Assembly (NCBI GenBank): GCA_945873755.1
Contig: CAMCEM010000007.1
Location: 1 to 44,468, forward strand
Direction: 5' to 3'
DNA from: Chitinophaga pinensis
GTDB lineage: Bacteria > Bacteroidota > Bacteroidia > UKL13-3
DNA length: 44,468 nt
The notes beneath the pieces are model-generated. The model did no database searches, was not told the DNA's origin, and saw only the letters and a program-made list of their open reading frames with translations. The translations under genes were made by a program, and so were the position numbers. Below, one piece after another: positions 26,104 to 34,285 of the stretch (within the stretch, counting starts at the first letter, position 1; every line of letters starts with the position of its first letter).

Positions 26104-27057
26104 TTAAAAAACTTTACTAGCGACTTTTTTGGTAGCATCTGCTAAACCCATAGTATAATAGTGCAATACTGGAGTACCTGCAGCTTTTAATTCTTTTGAT
26201 TGTTGAATAGCCCATTCTATCCCTACTTCTCTTACCGCTTTGTCATCTTTGCATTTTTCTATTTCATTGCTTAACGCTTCCGGTATATCTATATGAAATA
26301 TTTTTGGTAAAATGCTTAATTGTTTTTTTGTACTTAATGGTTTTAAGCCGGGTATAATTGGAACGTTTATACCCATAGATTTAACCTTTTCTACAAAATC
26401 AAGAAACTTGGAATTATCAAAAAACATTTGCGTTACAATATATTCAGCACCTGCATCAATTTTAGCTTTAAGCCATTTTAAATCGCTGCTCATGTTTGGT
26501 GCTTCAAAATGTTTTTCAGGATATCCGCTAACTGAAATACAAAAATTTGATGGAGTGGCATTTTCCAAATCAGGATCAAGGTAAATACCATTGTTCATAT
26601 TTATAACTTGCTTTAAAAGTTCAAGTGAATCTTTATTACCATCAGGTTCAGGCACAAAATTCGATTCGTTTTTTACATTATCTCCTCTTAAAAGTAATAC
26701 ATTATCTACCCCTAAAAAGTTAAGCTCTATTAAAGCATTTTCAGTTTCTTCTTTACTAAATCCGCCACAAATTAAATGGGGAACAGTATCTATTTTATAA
26801 TGGTTCATTAAAGCGGCACAAATTGCAACAGTGCCTGGGCGTTTTCGGGTATACACTTTATCAAATCCACCATCAACACGTTTGCGTAATACAAATTCTT
26901 CGCGGTGGTAAGTAACATCAATAAAAGCAGGTTTAAATTCCATTAAAGGATCAATTCCTGCATAAACCGAATGAATGTCTTTTCCTTTTAATGGTGGTAA
27001 TATTTCTATTGAAAAAAGGGTTTCTTTTGCGTTTTTTATTATATCAGTTACTTTCAT
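26104..27057 (-). CDS. metF: methylenetetrahydrofolate reductase
   Basis: An FAD enzyme of 317 residues that reduces 5,10-methylene-THF to 5-methyl-THF for methionine synthesis; the length is that of bacterial MetF. Recognisable blocks are FSIEILPPLKG with the catalytic Glu near the N-terminus, FIDVTYHREEF, the folate/FAD loop TVPHLICGGFSKEETENAL, NVLLLRGD, and AEYIVTQMFFDNSKF followed by VPIIPGLKPLSTKKQL. It is cytoplasmic. It stands alone, converging on the NdpA-like gene, with the toxin-antitoxin pair upstream on the same strand but 93 bases away. Confidence 0.92.
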   Translation of the reverse strand: MKVTDIIKNAKETLFSIEILPPLKGKDIHSVYAGIDPLMEFKPAFIDVTYHREEFVLRKRVDGGFDKVYTRKRPGTVAICAALMNHYKIDTVPHLICGGFSKEETENALIELNFLGVDNVLLLRGDNVKNESNFVPEPDGNKDSLELLKQVINMNNGIYLDPDLENATPSNFCISVSGYPEKHFEAPNMSSDLKWLKAKIDAGAEYIVTQMFFDNSKFLDFVEKVKSMGINVPIIPGLKPLSTKKQLSILPKIFHIDIPEALSNEIEKCKDDKAVREVGIEWAIQQSKELKAAGTPVLHYYTMGLADATKKVASKVF

Positions 27058-27150
27058 TTATGTTTAAACAATGAATTGCAATTATAAGTTTTATATTTTT
27101 TATTAGTAAAAGTATTTTAATATAATTATGGGCAAACATTTTAAATTAAC

Positions 27151-27483
27151 TTAGTAATTAAGAATGTCATTTATTGTCAATTTAATTAATTGAATTGTTT
27201 CTTTTGGAACAAATCCTATCATTTCATTAAGCCTCATTTTAGATAAACTTCTTAAATGAACAATCATTACTTCAGAAACTTCTTTTAACCCATTTTGATC
27301 GTTTGGATATAAAATTGGATTTCCTTTATAATTTTTAATTTTTGTAGTTAACGGACAGCAAAATAAAACAGGAGCATTTTCATTTAATAAGTTACCACTA
27401 ACAATAACCACTGGCCTAAATAAAGCTTGTTCACTACCTTCAATAGGGTTTAAATTGGCATACCAAATTTGTCCCTGTTTCAT
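27151..27483 (-). CDS. MazF/PemK-type endoribonuclease toxin
   Basis: A 110-residue protein with the complete MazF fold signature: GQIWYANLNPIEGSEQALFRPVVIVSGNLLN, in which the RPVVIVS arginine is the usual catalytic contact, then VLFCCPLTTKI, and SEVMIVHLRSLSKMRLNEMIG with the RxxxKxR-like stretch. MazF toxins cut mRNA at short sequence motifs when their antitoxin is degraded. The antitoxin gene ends 2 bases upstream, and both share one promoter. There is no sign of truncation, so it is likely active. Confidence 0.88.
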   Translation of the reverse strand: MKQGQIWYANLNPIEGSEQALFRPVVIVSGNLLNENAPVLFCCPLTTKIKNYKGNPILYPNDQNGLKEVSEVMIVHLRSLSKMRLNEMIGFVPKETIQLIKLTINDILNY

Positions 27484-27485
27484 TT

Positions 27486-27719
27486 TTATTTATTTATTTG
27501 CTTGTTATATTCTGCCATTCCTTCTTCGGCTAATAACAAAACATCAGTGTCTGCATCCATTTGCTTGTATGATTTTACGTAAGCAGCTTTGTTCAATTGT
27601 TCAAGATAAATGCTAAGCGCATTTTCTATCAATTTATTTTTTGGTATTGATAAAGACTTTGCCATTTGAGATAGTTTATTAAGCAAATCATCGGGCAAAC
27701 TACTAGTAAACGTTGTCAT
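27486..27719 (-). CDS. ribbon-helix-helix antitoxin of the MazF pair
   Basis: A 77-residue protein. Residues 3-42 (TFTSSLPDDLLNKLSQMAKSL, then IPKNKLIENALSIYLEQL) form a ribbon-helix-helix DNA-binding domain of CopG/MetJ type. The rest is an acidic, probably disordered tail that would wrap the toxin. It lies immediately before the toxin gene, the normal antitoxin-first order, and should repress the shared promoter. This is a RHH rather than AbrB-type MazE partner, common outside Enterobacteria. Confidence 0.85.
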   Translation of the reverse strand: MTTFTSSLPDDLLNKLSQMAKSLSIPKNKLIENALSIYLEQLNKAAYVKSYKQMDADTDVLLLAEEGMAEYNKQINK

Positions 27720-27742
27720 ATTGCTATTTTGTAAATATGAAA

Positions 27743-27773
27743 CAAAAGTAGAAATAAAGTTTAAAAAAGCAAC
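27743..27773 (-). promoter_or_regulatory. candidate toxin-antitoxin promoter
   Basis: On the minus strand GTTG (27773-27770), exactly 19 bases, then TACTTTTG (27750-27743). The -7 matches TAnnTTTG, and the -33 differs from TTTG at one base. It lies 23 bases before the antitoxin ATG, with room for autoregulation. Confidence 0.55.
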
Positions 27774-27813
27774 ACTAATATATTTGAAACTAAAAATATT
27801 TTTAATTAAAACT

Positions 27814-29148
27814 TTAATTTGAATTTAACCATTTCGTTAAATCATCAATAACTTCAACAGGTATGTGGCGCATAATTGAGTATTCGCTATAAGTTGATTC
27901 GCCTTCGCCTGCATGCATTATATGATTCATTTTTTCATATAATTTAAAAGTAACATTCTTATTTTTTTTCAATTTCTTTTGCCAAACAAAAAAGTTCTTT
28001 TTATCAACTTGATAATCGCGCCCACCCTGCAAAATAAATATAGGAATAGTAAGCTTTTTGGCTACTTTTATTTGGTCGTATTCTTGTATCCATAACCAAT
28101 ATTTTGCAGGTATTTCGTGTGGCAATAACATGTAAGAGGTGTTTTGAGTAACTTTCTTTTTAAGAACTATTTGTGCTTTTAAATTGTCTTCATCGTAATG
28201 TTCTTTTTTATGAGGTAAAATTTTACCTAAATAATTATTTTGTTCTATCATCATTTGTAAAGGATGATTGGCATTAGCACCCATCATAATTATTCCTTTT
28301 ATGATTGGATTTTTACTAGCAATATAAGGAGCAAAATAAGCACCTTCGCCATGTCCAAGCAAATAAATTTGATTGCTATCAATATTGGGGTTTTTCTTAA
28401 ATAAATCAATTACTGCTTGTAAATCGGCCAACACATCTTCTTCGGGTGTAAATTGGTTTCCATTAAACTTATTTTGCGAAAAATTAAACCCATAATTTAA
28501 ACTTCTTTTATTATACCTAAAAACTGCAAAGTCTTTGGTAGCCAGTCCTGTTGCAAGGTCTTTATAAGGTTTCGAGTTGAAATTTCCATCAGCATCACTT
28601 GGGCCGGCAGCAGGAACTATAATTACCAAAGGTGCTTTTTTAACTACTTTAGGTAAACTTAATATACCATTTAAAGGCAAGTTCGTATCTGCTGCAAAAA
28701 CTATAGTTTCATCGTTAAATTTTTCGGCAATGGCATAATCAGGAATGGCATACATTCTAAAAGTTTCATTGAACCTATACAATAAAAATTTTTGCGTTTC
28801 TCGCTCAAAAACCAATTCAACTAATATTTCAATATTGTACTTAGTTTTTACAATGTAGTCAATATTTACTTGCGAATAAACTGGTTTAAACCCTGCAAAT
28901 CTAAAAGTAGCAAATTCACCATACTTTTCAATTAATGGGTTGTAATAAGAGGCAATAGCAAGCGGACTATTAAATAGTTTCTGTTCATCTGCATATAAAT
29001 TAGTTAAGGTATCAAAACTTTTATCTATAAAACAGCTTATTACTTTATTCCCTAAAGCCATAAATTGTTCTTGCTCAGTTTGGGCAAATGCAGCAGTATT
29101 AAAAAAAATTGCTACTATTACTAAGTTTATTTTAATTTTTTTACTCAT
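27814..29148 (-). CDS. exported alpha/beta-hydrolase-fold protein lacking the nucleophile serine
   Basis: A 444-residue protein from the ATG at 29148; an upstream TTG would add four residues and is unlikely. A signal peptide (INLVIVAIFFNTAAFAQ) is followed by a DUF3887-like region (about 23-125) and an alpha/beta-hydrolase domain (about 160-440). The oxyanion loop (VPAAGPSDADGN), acid (GGRDYQVD, Asp378) and histidine (MNHIMH, His409) positions are present. At the nucleophile elbow, however, the family's GHSxGG reads GHGEGA: Gly267, codon GGC at 28350-28348, one base from AGC serine. The protein is probably periplasmic. It is either a non-catalytic relative or a recently inactivated enzyme; the reading frame is intact. 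It is monocistronic. Confidence 0.78.
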   Translation of the reverse strand: MSKKIKINLVIVAIFFNTAAFAQTEQEQFMALGNKVISCFIDKSFDTLTNLYADEQKLFNSPLAIASYYNPLIEKYGEFATFRFAGFKPVYSQVNIDYIVKTKYNIEILVELVFERETQKFLLYRFNETFRMYAIPDYAIAEKFNDETIVFAADTNLPLNGILSLPKVVKKAPLVIIVPAAGPSDADGNFNSKPYKDLATGLATKDFAVFRYNKRSLNYGFNFSQNKFNGNQFTPEEDVLADLQAVIDLFKKNPNIDSNQIYLLGHGEGAYFAPYIASKNPIIKGIIMMGANANHPLQMMIEQNNYLGKILPHKKEHYDEDNLKAQIVLKKKVTQNTSYMLLPHEIPAKYWLWIQEYDQIKVAKKLTIPIFILQGGRDYQVDKKNFFVWQKKLKKNKNVTFKLYEKMNHIMHAGEGESTYSEYSIMRHIPVEVIDDLTKWLNSN

Positions 29149-29201
29149 TGTAAGTAGCAAGAATATGTTAATTTTTTGAAACGAAAATTTAAAAATTTGT
29201 T

Positions 29202-29240
29202 AAAAAAAATGAGATTCCCTCCTAAAAGAAAATCTCATTT
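29202..29240 (-). terminator. intrinsic terminator of the cytochrome/YceI operon
   Basis: On the minus strand AAATGAGATT (29240-29231), a 14-base loop, and AATCTCATTT (29216-29207) form a perfect 10-pair stem followed by a T run (A run 29202-29209 on the plus strand). It lies 20 bases past the YceI gene and ends the six-gene operon. Confidence 0.8.
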
Positions 29241-29260
29241 GATAAATAACATTATATTAG

Positions 29261-29821
29261 TTAATTTTTAGCTTTCGGAACTAACGAAGCTACTATTTTT
29301 ACATCTAACTCTTCAGCTATTTTTGCTGTAACCACAGATGGAATTTCAATTTTATGGTCGGCAACTTTTACTTTAAAATCGCTCACTACATCTATTTTAC
29401 CGTTGCTTACCGTAACAGTTCCATCAATAGTTCTTTCTTGCTCTACGCCATGTATTGTTAACTTACCTTTCACTTTCACTTTGTAAACTCCAGCTACTTT
29501 TAAATCAATTGCATCTTGAATTGTTCCTTTAAAAGTACTGTAGGGAAATTTTTCGCTTTCCATGTATTTTTCGTTAAAATGTTCTTGCATCAATTTGTTA
29601 GGAAATTGAAACGAATTGTTTGTAATAAAAAACACAATTTCTTTCTTCTCCACACCTATTAATGCAGTAGCTGTATTTGTTTTTCCATCAATATTTTCTA
29701 GTGGTGTTTTTGAAAAAAAGCTCACTTCGGCATTAGTTGTCTTGTATAAAGTTTGAGCAGATAAATAAGAAAAAATGGTGCTGCATAATAAAAATGCAAG
29801 GGTTGCTTTAAGTTTTTTCAT
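29261..29821 (-). CDS. YceI-family periplasmic protein
   Basis: A 186-residue protein with a signal peptide (KATLAFLLCSTIFSYLSAQ) and a YceI lipocalin-like domain. It shows TTNAEVSFFSKTPLENIDGKT, ITNNSFQFPNKLMQEHFNEKYMESEKFPYSTFKG, then VKGKLTIHGVEQERTIDGTV. YceI proteins bind polyisoprenoid chains, such as quinone-like lipids, in the periplasm. It is the last gene of the operon, 15 bases after a cytochrome lipoprotein gene and before a terminator. Its position beside heme proteins suggests a lipid or quinone carrier role in the same redox process; this is inference. Confidence 0.85.
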   Translation of the reverse strand: MKKLKATLAFLLCSTIFSYLSAQTLYKTTNAEVSFFSKTPLENIDGKTNTATALIGVEKKEIVFFITNNSFQFPNKLMQEHFNEKYMESEKFPYSTFKGTIQDAIDLKVAGVYKVKVKGKLTIHGVEQERTIDGTVTVSNGKIDVVSDFKVKVADHKIEIPSVVTAKIAEELDVKIVASLVPKAKN

Positions 29822-29836
29822 GGTTTTTTATTTTAA

Positions 29837-30490
29837 TTATTGAGGGCAATTTTTATCTGCCCAAATTTGAATTTTACGTAAGTTACAATTTGATAATTTT
29901 GGACCACCTTTGGGCATTAAAGTATAAGCCGATGCATTGATGGTAAATAACAATTTACCAGTTAACGTACTTGCTTTTACATCTGCATAATTATCTAAAT
30001 TTACATTTCCACCTTTATTGTTTGTATTGTGGCAACCTTTGCAGTAGGTATTTATTATTGGAGCAATTTCATTGCTATATAAAACGTTTGATGTATCGCA
30101 ATTGGTAGGATTACAAATGCTATTTTTAGCTCCTTCTGCAATCCATTTTTTAATTAAATTAATATTTACAATATCCATTCTTGATTGAGGAAGAGGAGGC
30201 ATCATTTTACCTGAAGTTAATGTTATGTATTTAACTAAATCTTCAGTTCCCATATTTATAATACCATCGTATGAATTTAAAATCAATCCTTCTTCTTGTG
30301 TAATTGCATCGTGGCAGCCAACTTGGGCACAACTAGCTGTAATTAATGGTAAAATTTGTGTATTAAAACAAACTAATTCTTTTAAACTAGTATCATTATT
30401 ACTGCTACGAATTATTGGTTTTGGTTCATGTTTACAAGTGCTAAAAAAAAGTAGCATTGAAAAAGTAACAAATATTATAAACTGTTTCAT
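29837..30490 (-). CDS. diheme cytochrome c lipoprotein
   Basis: A 217-residue protein with lipobox LFFSTC (Cys19). Two heme attachment sites are visible: SCAQVGCH (Cys54-x4-Cys59-His60, the rarer CX4CH spacing) and YCKGCH (Cys150-x2-Cys153-His154). Each is followed by a Met-Pro stretch, KMMPPLP and LMPKGG, that can supply the sixth heme ligand. The protein thus looks like two tandem cytochrome c domains anchored to the envelope, probably facing the periplasm or surface. It sits between the L,D-transpeptidase gene (9-base gap) and yceI (15-base gap). Confidence 0.8.
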   Translation of the reverse strand: MKQFIIFVTFSMLLFFSTCKHEPKPIIRSSNNDTSLKELVCFNTQILPLITASCAQVGCHDAITQEEGLILNSYDGIINMGTEDLVKYITLTSGKMMPPLPQSRMDIVNINLIKKWIAEGAKNSICNPTNCDTSNVLYSNEIAPIINTYCKGCHNTNNKGGNVNLDNYADVKASTLTGKLLFTINASAYTLMPKGGPKLSNCNLRKIQIWADKNCPQ

Positions 30491-30499
30491 AGTTATATT

Positions 30500-31033
30500 T
30501 TAATATTTTATTTCAATTATAGTGCCAATTGGAGTATGCTGGCTTAATTCATCAATTTCTTCGTTTGAAAGAGCAATACAACCTAAAGTCCAATCAAATA
30601 ATAAATGAAACTTGCCTATAAAACCAAATCCATTTTTTAATCCGTGAATTTTTATATCGCCTCCAGTTGGTTTATTTATTTTTTTACATCTTTTAATATC
30701 TACTTCATTTGGATATGAAATTCCTAAATTGTTATGGTAACCACTGTCTTTGTTTTTACTATTAATAAAATATAAGCCTTCAGGTGTTTTTTCATCTCCT
30801 TCAAATTCTTTTGCTCCTTCTCCTCCCCTACCTATTGCAATTTTATATGTTTTAACTAATTTATTTTTTTCATAAATCTCCATTTTGTGTTCCGATTTAT
30901 AAACCAATATTTTATCAATTATTACATTTTTATTAATAGGTTTACTATAATTATTTATAAAAAAAAAGCTTAATACTAAAATCAAAAATAGTATTAACAA
31001 ATACTTATTTTTATTTTTTGGTATGGTCATCAA
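30500..31033 (-). CDS. L,D-transpeptidase (YkuD domain)
   Basis: The 177-residue protein has a membrane anchor or uncleaved signal (YLLILFLILVLSFFFINNY) followed by a YkuD domain. Catalytic His130 lies in IKIHGLKNGFGFIG, and Cys152 in the (S/T)xGCI-type motif WTLGCIALS. The family forms 3-3 peptidoglycan cross-links or attaches proteins to peptidoglycan, on the outer face of the cytoplasmic membrane. Its start overlaps the end of the DUF5777 gene by 23 bases, so translation is coupled. In this operon it might tether or make room in the wall for the envelope complex; that is inference. Confidence 0.88.
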   Translation of the reverse strand: MMTIPKNKNKYLLILFLILVLSFFFINNYSKPINKNVIIDKILVYKSEHKMEIYEKNKLVKTYKIAIGRGGEGAKEFEGDEKTPEGLYFINSKNKDSGYHNNLGISYPNEVDIKRCKKINKPTGGDIKIHGLKNGFGFIGKFHLLFDWTLGCIALSNEEIDELSQHTPIGTIIEIKY

Positions 31034-31919
31034 ACGAAAAAGTTCTTGATAAGTTAAAGCCTAATCTTACTCCAAAATCGCTCCATTTACCAGTAGTTTC
31101 CGTAACAAAACCTTGCTCGTACATGTAAGTGGAGTTACTAAACATTAATTGAAAAACGTGTCCTCCTGTTTCAATATCAAAGCCAATTCCTAAGTAATCA
31201 CTGTATTCTACTCCGCTTTTAGTTTTTTCATCTCTTCCATTTAATCTTGGATAGTACTCAATATTTAAGCGAGTACTTCGGGTAATTTTAAACGAACCGG
31301 CCAAACCCAAAGCATATATGTCATTAGGAGTTGCTGTTTTTTCAACCAAGTTTTTATGAACCATGGTTGGAGTAATTTGTAGTGAAATTTTATCGTTTAT
31401 TTTTTTTGCAATAATTAATTGATTGCAAAAACTCAACCTCGAAGTAAAATAATTATCTCTATTTAAATCAGCAAAAGTAGTAGTATTAATTCCCATATTT
31501 CCATAATAAGAAAGTGCAAAAGGAAAGTTTTTATTCCCACCTTTTGTCTGTTTTAAAATTTTATACTTTACATTAAAATCATATACTTTTAAAACCGAAC
31601 TTCTTCCAATTCCTACCATTAAATTATCGGTAATTCCATAGTCAAAGGCCAAACGAACAGTTGCATTATCAAAACCCAATAAACTGTAATACCAAGCATC
31701 ATCTTTTAATTCACCAAACCTATGTAAAACCAAAAAATTTAAATGCTTCTTAGCTATGTTTTCATTGCTTTGTCCTGTAATAATCCTAGTTCCTTTAAAA
31801 GTAGCTAAAACTGGAAACGATTTCTTATTTTCATTTAGTAAATCACCCAATAAATCGTCTTGTGCGTGACAAAAATTTATAGAAAAAAGGAATAAAATGA
31901 CAAGTAAATTATTTTTCAT
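31011..31919 (-). CDS. DUF5777 outer-membrane beta-barrel protein
   Basis: A 302-residue protein with a signal peptide ending CHAQ (residue 20), then ATFKGTRIITGQSNENIAKKHLNFLVLHRFGEL and alternating amphipathic strands ending RLGFNLSRTFSFD, as expected of a barrel. This matches the DUF5777 family of Bacteroidota, which has no known function and in my experience often lies beside cytochrome c and YceI genes. It would form a channel or scaffold in the outer membrane. It sits 10 bases after a cytochrome lipoprotein gene and overlaps the L,D-transpeptidase gene. Confidence 0.75.
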   Translation of the reverse strand: MKNNLLVILFLFSINFCHAQDDLLGDLLNENKKSFPVLATFKGTRIITGQSNENIAKKHLNFLVLHRFGELKDDAWYYSLLGFDNATVRLAFDYGITDNLMVGIGRSSVLKVYDFNVKYKILKQTKGGNKNFPFALSYYGNMGINTTTFADLNRDNYFTSRLSFCNQLIIAKKINDKISLQITPTMVHKNLVEKTATPNDIYALGLAGSFKITRSTRLNIEYYPRLNGRDEKTKSGVEYSDYLGIGFDIETGGHVFQLMFSNSTYMYEQGFVTETTGKWSDFGVRLGFNLSRTFSFDDHTKK

Positions 31920-31929
31920 CTTTTAAAAT

Positions 31930-32271
31930 TTATTGAGGAGTTCCTGCTTTAATCCAATTATCTAATTTGGTAATGTTGCAAGCACTCATTCCTGATGGGC
32001 CAGGCATGTCTTTTTGAGTAATTGCCCTTAAAGTAATTTTTGTTGTGTTTTCTTTTACTAATGTGTAAGTTGATAAATCGGGTGTATTGCCTCCCGGTTT
32101 ATGGCAACTAACACAATTCGATTCAATTATATCTTTTATTCCATTGGTGTAAGTTAATGGTATATTACAATTTGTTTCAACTGAATTTGGATATAATTGT
32201 TCTTCTTTATCGTAATAACAACTAGTAACGAAAACAATATTTAATAATATTAAAGCAAAAAATATTTTCAT
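31930..32271 (-). CDS. small cytochrome c lipoprotein
   Basis: A 113-residue protein with a lipoprotein signal (FALILLNIVFVTSC, Cys18) and one heme site, NCVSCHKPGG (Cys53-x2-Cys56-His57). Later Met residues (KDMPGPSGM) could be the axial ligand. It is a minimal envelope-anchored monoheme cytochrome and looks like half of the diheme protein encoded two genes downstream; both end with a similar (K)xWIxxGx or KIQIWADK helix. Gaps of 20 and 10 bases to its neighbours place it in the operon. Confidence 0.8.
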   Translation of the reverse strand: MKIFFALILLNIVFVTSCYYDKEEQLYPNSVETNCNIPLTYTNGIKDIIESNCVSCHKPGGNTPDLSTYTLVKENTTKITLRAITQKDMPGPSGMSACNITKLDNWIKAGTPQ

Positions 32272-32291
32272 TTTATAAAAAATTTATACAA

Positions 32292-32777
32292 TTAATTAAT
32301 GTTTAATTTATCAATTAAACCTCCATGGCAATTTGAATTATTACAACTCATTCCACCTTTAAAAGTTGAAAGCATAGATTTGGTTTTATTTCCAAATTTT
32401 ATTATTGGATAACAACCATTATTAAAATTTAGGATTTTATTGGTATAAAAGTTTCCCTTTTTATCGCTTACCAATGAATAAATTTTAAATCCTTTTCCAT
32501 TGGGTTCACTCCACAGTTCTACTGTAACATTATTTTGTGGCTCCGATGAATCAATTGTTTTAAAAACAGAACCAGCAATATTCCAAAAACCTTCATTAGC
32601 AGCTTCACTACCTGATTGGCTGTGGCAGCTCATACAATCTTTTCCACTGTTGTGGCTTTCGTCTTCATTGGCTTTACTTTCTATGGTATTTTTTTGCAAC
32701 TCATCGTAATGAGAGCAAGAAATTGCAAGATTTAATGTAATTAAAACTCCTATAACTACGATTATTTTTTTTAACAT
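32292..32777 (-). CDS. heme-binding lipoprotein, first gene of the redox operon
   Basis: A 161-residue protein with lipobox LAISC (Cys21). Heme-type motifs occur at both ends: DCMSCH (Cys48-x2-Cys51-His52) and SCNNSNCHGG (Cys145-x4-Cys150-His151). The middle (VTVELWSEPNGKGFKIYSLVSDKKGNFYTN) looks like a small beta-sandwich of the carboxypeptidase-regulatory type. I do not know a named family; it may be a diheme electron carrier on the envelope. A candidate -7 element lies 16 bases upstream of the ATG. Confidence 0.72.
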   Translation of the reverse strand: MLKKIIVVIGVLITLNLAISCSHYDELQKNTIESKANEDESHNSGKDCMSCHSQSGSEAANEGFWNIAGSVFKTIDSSEPQNNVTVELWSEPNGKGFKIYSLVSDKKGNFYTNKILNFNNGCYPIIKFGNKTKSMLSTFKGGMSCNNSNCHGGLIDKLNIN

Positions 32778-32792
32778 GCCAGTTTAATATTT

Positions 32793-32800
32793 CAAAAATA
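32793..32800 (-). promoter_or_regulatory. candidate -7 element of the cytochrome operon
   Basis: TATTTTTG on the minus strand, a full match to TAnnTTTG, 15 bases before the first ATG. No good -33 element is visible 19 bases further up, so an activator or weaker core may be involved. Confidence 0.4.
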
Positions 32801-32841
32801 TAGCCTTTATCCTATAATTACTAGTATAAAAATCACCTTTT

Positions 32842-34191
32842 TTAATGAATTCCATTAAAAATTCTACTCCAACGTACTTTCTTATTATTTCCATCCCAAC
32901 TCATCCAAATAAATAGGGCTTTACCTACAATATGAGTTTCGGGCACAAAGCCCCAAAACCTACTATCAGCCGAATTATCACGGTTATCTCCCATCATAAA
33001 ATAGTAGTTATATTTAAACTGATAGGTTTTTATTTCTTTGCCATCTAAAAATGCTTTTCCATTTTGCCAAACCAATGAAGGGTTGTTTTCATAATGTTTA
33101 ATTGCAAATTCATAAATATCGTAATTGTGCTCATTCATTTCTATTTTATCACCTTGACGAGGAATATAAACTGTGCCAAAATCATCAATACTCCATTTAA
33201 ATTTTTCTTGAAAAGCGGTATAACCACTTATAAAATTAGTATCAGTTCTATCAATTGAAACTATTCCATTGTACTCTTTTAGTTTTTCTTTGGTTGGGTT
33301 TGTCATATTTACCATTAAAAAACCTGAATTGGTAGGGTAAGCTTCTGTTATATCGTATTTATCAACAAAGCTTTTGCTTATACCTTCGGTGCTTACAACT
33401 TTATAAAAATGTTGCATTAATTCCGGATTATCGGCAGGCTTATTATTTATAAATAATTGTTGATTTACAACTTTTAAACTGTCACCGGCTATACCTACAC
33501 AACGTTTTATATAATTTTCTTTTTTATCGGTTGGCTTATCTATTTCAAATGGATAATTAAATACAACCACATCATTATTTTTAATTGTAGAAATAGCAAA
33601 CAAACGGGTGTAAGGCATTTTCATAAAATTTAAATACGACTGAACTTTATTTTCGGTAAATGGCAGTTTGTTATGCACAAAAGGAAAACTTAATGGTGTT
33701 TGAGGCAATCTATTACCGTAACTGTATTTGCTTACAAACAAAAAATCTCCAATTAATAACGATTTTTCCATTGATGAAGATGGAATGGTATATGCCTCCA
33801 TAAAATAACCACGAATAATTGTTGCAGCAATTGTTGCAAAAATTAAAGCATCGCTCCATTCGTAAGCAGTTTGAATTTCGTTTTCTTGTTTAAAAACCAA
33901 TCCAACAATTTTGAAAATAATTACAAAAATTGGTGCAATAATCATTGCAATCAATCTAGTAAAATATCCAAAAATTATTAAAATGCCATATACGGCATTT
34001 AATAGTGCTAAGCCAAACGAAGCTCCTGCAGCCATATACAAAAACATGCATACAATATTTAATACAATCCAAATGGCTATTACAATCCATTGTTTTTTAC
34101 TAAATGTTTTGGGACTTTTATAAAAATAATTAAATAAATCTGAAAAAAAATTACCTTTTTTGGTGCTTGTGTTTTCTTTTATGTTACTCAT
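32842..34191 (-). CDS. lepB: signal peptidase I
   Basis: The 449-residue protein removes signal peptides of exported proteins. Hydrophobic helices lie at about 35-55, 56-76 and 80-100, with another near 115-130 just before the catalytic domain. The Ser/Lys dyad motifs are present: [18 protein letters not shown] with Ser140, [11 protein letters not shown] with Lys229, and later [19 protein letters not shown]. It is longer than E. coli LepB (324 residues) through extra N-terminal helices and an insertion around 260-380, as usual in Bacteroidota. It follows dapB on the same strand by 94 bases, a pairing common in this phylum. Confidence 0.93.
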   Translation of the reverse strand: MSNIKENTSTKKGNFFSDLFNYFYKSPKTFSKKQWIVIAIWIVLNIVCMFLYMAAGASFGLALLNAVYGILIIFGYFTRLIAMIIAPIFVIIFKIVGLVFKQENEIQTAYEWSDALIFATIAATIIRGYFMEAYTIPSSSMEKSLLIGDFLFVSKYSYGNRLPQTPLSFPFVHNKLPFTENKVQSYLNFMKMPYTRLFAISTIKNNDVVVFNYPFEIDKPTDKKENYIKRCVGIAGDSLKVVNQQLFINNKPADNPELMQHFYKVVSTEGISKSFVDKYDITEAYPTNSGFLMVNMTNPTKEKLKEYNGIVSIDRTDTNFISGYTAFQEKFKWSIDDFGTVYIPRQGDKIEMNEHNYDIYEFAIKHYENNPSLVWQNGKAFLDGKEIKTYQFKYNYYFMMGDNRDNSADSRFWGFVPETHIVGKALFIWMSWDGNNKKVRWSRIFNGIH

Positions 34192-34285
34192 GAATTTGGT
34201 TTGTATACTGCATATATTATTTTAATTTTATTAATAATATAATGATTTTTTTTTAAGAGAATAATAATGAATTGAACGGTAAATT

